Part shown: piece after piece, positions 63,826 to 64,000 of the stretch | Numbering within the stretch: position 1 is the stretch's first letter | How the letters are laid out: every line of letters starts with the position of its first letter | Assembly: GCF_003576245.1 (NCBI RefSeq) | Contig: NZ_QWGA01000007.1 | Span: 372,001-436,000 of the forward strand | From: Henriciella algicola | GTDB lineage: Bacteria; Pseudomonadota; Alphaproteobacteria; Caulobacterales; Hyphomonadaceae | Direction of reading: 5' to 3' | DNA length: 64,000 bases | Made by a program: the position numbers and the translations under genes | Notes under the pieces: model-generated | Told to the model about the DNA's origin: nothing | Seen by the model: the letters and a program-made list of their open reading frames with translations, nothing else | The model's database searches: none

Positions 63826-64000
63826 TTGCTTTCCTACCAGCATGGCTATCATGCCGGAAACAGGGCTGACGTGTTCAAGCACGCAGTCCTGTTTTCAATT
63901 CTGAACATCGCCCGGCAAGCGACCCATCCATGGCTCTACATGGAAACCCATTCGGCTGCCGGGACGTATGACCTCTCGGACAAACAGTCCCGCAAGACGG
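63826..64000 (+). CDS. rlmJ: 23S rRNA (adenine-2030 N6) methyltransferase RlmJ, 5' part
   Basis: Open from TTG 63826 to the window end (58 complete codons). The N-terminus reads LSYQHGYHAGNRADVFKHAVLF, the signature of RlmJ/YhiR, followed by WLYMETHSAAGTYDL. The start codon is three bases after the M28 stop, so readthrough or coupling is likely. Truncated by the window edge; the SAM-binding catalytic part lies beyond. Confidence 0.9.
   Translation, partial: MLSYQHGYHAGNRADVFKHAVLFSILNIARQATHPWLYMETHSAAGTYDLSDKQSRKT

Overview
This 64 kb window reads as chromosomal DNA of a high-GC alphaproteobacterium, most likely from the Hyphomonadaceae/Caulobacterales side. The reasons are the gene order plsX-fabH-ihfA-merR, an RNase E with an acidic S1 insertion and a C-terminal GWW tail, an M23 endopeptidase/bactofilin pair like LmdC-BacA of Hyphomonas, the sdhE-mfd / recG-DUF502 neighbourhood, and amiC-mrcA-prfB beside rne. 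No tool was run; family names come from reading the translations. The region is gene-dense, mostly housekeeping, with many 1-4 nt stop/start overlaps. I see no phage, insertion sequence, CRISPR array or rRNA.

Layout. 0-3.2 kb: fatty-acid initiation and a nucleoid protein (plsX, fabH, ihfA, a MerR regulator), then tRNA-Pro. 3.2-7.5 kb: glycerol kinase diverging from a membrane GGDEF-EAL protein, then tRNA-Asp. 7.6-11.2 kb (minus): a crotonase, then a polyamine locus with a deoxyhypusine-synthase-like enzyme, an ornithine-decarboxylase-like enzyme and an unlisted 51-codon gene. 11.2-14.3 kb (minus): the sulfur operon cysK-sseA-metC. 14.3-20.6 kb: a likely photo-oxidative/singlet-oxygen stress region. 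It has a cupin gene plus DUF6134 on plus, and photolyase, FAD oxidoreductase, DUF1365 and a CFA-synthase-like enzyme on minus. Each of these two units has the same promoter motif, TGATCC-N16-CGTA, in front. 20.6-31.1 kb: hldE, a small minus operon of uncharacterised genes and an APH-fold kinase, DUF502/recG, sdhE and mfd. 31.2-36.3 kb is more accessory: a CoA-transferase-family racemase, a structured terminator region, XRE and LysR regulators, a GNAT gene, a cluster of different palindromic repeats, and tRNA-Ser. 36.5-43.2 kb (plus): envelope and replication genes (two RlpA/SPOR proteins, a D-Ala-D-Ala carboxypeptidase, tmk, holB, tatD, a metallo-hydrolase).

At 43188-43215 there is a 28-bp sequence with the XerC arm / 6-bp spacer / XerD arm layout of a dif site. 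The window may therefore cross the replication terminus. Gene orientation fits: large essential genes to the left are mostly plus, while prfB, mrcA and amiC to the right are minus. 43.4-64 kb: mazG, a large AsmA-like protein, bcp, the M23-bactofilin morphogenesis pair, prfB with its programmed +1 frameshift, mrcA, amiC, rne, an amino-acid dehydrogenase, a lipoprotein hydrolase, a uracil-DNA-glycosylase-family protein, a pirin, an M28 lipoprotein peptidase and the start of rlmJ.

The most interesting items are the twin ECF-type promoters that define a two-operon stress regulon (and move the photolyase start), the candidate dif site, the DHS-like/ODC locus with its overlooked small gene, and a tandem RlpA paralogue that has lost its catalytic motif.
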